Shown: piece after piece, positions 63,148-64,000 of the stretch | How positions within the stretch are numbered: position 1 is the stretch's first letter | Layout of the letters: each line of letters starts with the position of its first letter | Position numbers and translations under genes: made by a program | Notes under the pieces: model-generated | Database searches by the model: none | What the model was told of the DNA's origin: nothing | Seen by the model: the letters and a program-made list of their open reading frames with translations, nothing else | Assembly: GCF_001424585.1 (NCBI RefSeq) | Contig: NZ_LMPJ01000008.1 | Coordinates: 124,001-188,000, forward strand | Length of the DNA stretch: 64,000 nucleotides | Source: Chryseobacterium sp. Leaf180 | GTDB taxonomy: Bacteria; Bacteroidota; Bacteroidia; Flavobacteriales; Weeksellaceae | Reading direction: 5' to 3'

Positions 63148-64000
63148 TTAACGCATCTGCACCTCTCTTCTGTAGATGTTATAAGGCTGAAGTCCTTCTT
63201 TTTCAACGATCATCTGGCCGAGCTGCGTGCACGAATATCGGATAAAACCGTTGGCAATGTTAAAATTTCCCTCATTCGTTAAGAAATACAAAACGCGGGT
63301 GAAAGGATATTTCATTTCCCGTAAGCCATCAAGATTCGGAGAATATGCTGTCCCTTTCGTTTCGATCGGTAAAATTTTAATCATGCTGCGAAGTTTTTCT
63401 GCGTTTTTATCAAAAGGCCGGCTGATGGAATTTAATCCAATGACTCCGATTTTCCCCGGATATTTATTCAGTTCTTCAATGACATTTTCATTGCCTGGAA
63501 TGATGGAAAATTTTAAATCTTTTGGCTCCTTTTTAAAACGTTGAGCAACAAAATTAAGATTACTGGAATTGGTTCCGTCAAAAACAAAATTCTTAGCATC
63601 AGACTGAAGACCTTCTTCAATTTCTTTTAAGCTAATCATGTCCTTCGGATAATCTTTTGGAACAACAAAGATTACTGCATCTGCAGCAAATTTTGCAGGA
63701 TTATATTTAAGCTCTACCTGTTTTTCGTATTCTTTAATCTCTTCTGCTGAAAGCTCACGCGACATTACCACAAGACGTGCCCTGTCATTTAGCAGATCAA
63801 GGAAACCCAAATCCTCTTTTTTTGTCTCCACTTTGATTTTTGTATCGGGATAAGTAATCATATATCCCTCTGCCAAAGCTTCTGTGACACTTTTAAATGA
63901 TTCATCGGTAAGAACCGTCATTTCACCACGGTGATACGATGGCGACAGGTCTTCCTTTTTTTTACAGCCAGATAATATTAAGATACAAACTGCGCCAAAT
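63148..64000 (-). CDS. PstS-like substrate-binding lipoprotein (5' end outside window)
   Basis: Reading upstream of the internal Met at 63921, the frame stays open to the window edge and shows a lipobox (LILSGC) then KKKEDLSPSYHRGE, so the true start lies beyond 64000. The domain resembles periplasmic phosphate-binding proteins: LTDESFKSVTEALAEGYMITYPDTKIKV, then LVVMSRELS, AVIFVVPKDYP, FDGTNSSNLNF, IGVIGLNSISRP, and PFTRVLYFLTNEG. Ligand unproved. In flavobacteria such proteins often sit beside ExbB/ExbD/TonB genes, which would be to the right of this window. Confidence 0.85.
   Translation of the reverse strand, partial: FGAVCILILSGCKKKEDLSPSYHRGEMTVLTDESFKSVTEALAEGYMITYPDTKIKVETKKEDLGFLDLLNDRARLVVMSRELSAEEIKEYEKQVELKYNPAKFAADAVIFVVPKDYPKDMISLKEIEEGLQSDAKNFVFDGTNSSNLNFVAQRFKKEPKDLKFSIIPGNENVIEELNKYPGKIGVIGLNSISRPFDKNAEKLRSMIKILPIETKGTAYSPNLDGLREMKYPFTRVLYFLTNEGNFNIANGFIRYSCTQLGQMIVEKEGLQPYNIYRREVQMR

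Overview
The window reads as chromosomal DNA of a flavobacterium of the Chryseobacterium/Weeksellaceae type (Bacteroidota). The evidence is an AT-rich base composition, two proteins with type IX secretion (T9SS) C-terminal sorting domains, GEVEDY domains, Bacteroidota-restricted families (IPExxxVDY, DUF6048/DUF6452, DUF2480, DUF3276/PUR, bTHX), few Shine-Dalgarno sites, and TAnnTTTG promoter boxes before several genes. No phage, insertion sequence, plasmid or CRISPR array is visible. Both ends cut through genes: clpB on the left and a PstS-like lipoprotein on the right.

Layout. 1-10.6 kb: the end of clpB, an FKBP isomerase, an M43 zinc-protease lipoprotein, a leaderless subtilase coupled to a tiny inhibitor-like protein, then a divergent four-gene cluster (unknown anchored protein, 7-TM protein, histidine kinase, response regulator), an M1 peptidase and a small unknown protein. 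11-15.3 kb: acpP-fabF-rnc-IPExxxVDY-pyk, a tightly packed lipid, RNA and glycolysis operon closed by an 18-bp terminator. 15.3-21.5 kb: an aldehyde dehydrogenase, hutG and hutI facing left; ruvB, an MBL hydrolase and coaE facing right. 21.5-29.2 kb: two large T9SS cargo proteins, a 1475-residue FN3/GEVEDY repeat protein and a reprolysin-like protease. 29.4-36.6 kb: a lipoprotein, the operon rlmD / zincin / DUF6452 / DUF6048, and a thioredoxin-like lipoprotein without its cysteine pair. 36.7-44 kb: an sdhCAB respiratory operon interrupted by a DUF2846-like gene, then comEC and lpxB. 44-51 kb: DUF2480, DUF937, the very short gene for ribosomal protein bTHX, a DUF2975/HTH regulatory pair, an S41 protease, an ankyrin protein and aspS. 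51-55.5 kb: two unknown membrane proteins, then ku and ligD, the bacterial NHEJ pair. ligD is split into two overlapping frames at a run of nine A. 55.5-64 kb: an SDR, the operon nusB-DUF1573-yajC, an ABC exporter, a DUF3276 protein, tRNA-His, bshB1, a TPR protein and a PstS-like lipoprotein.

Most of the window is ordinary flavobacterial core genome. The parts most worth a second look are the subtilase/inhibitor pair with the divergent signalling operon beside it (3.7-8.3 kb), the ligD split at the A9 run, the foreign gene inside the sdh operon, and several very small or structurally odd elements. Calls are made by reading motifs in the sequence; no database search was run.
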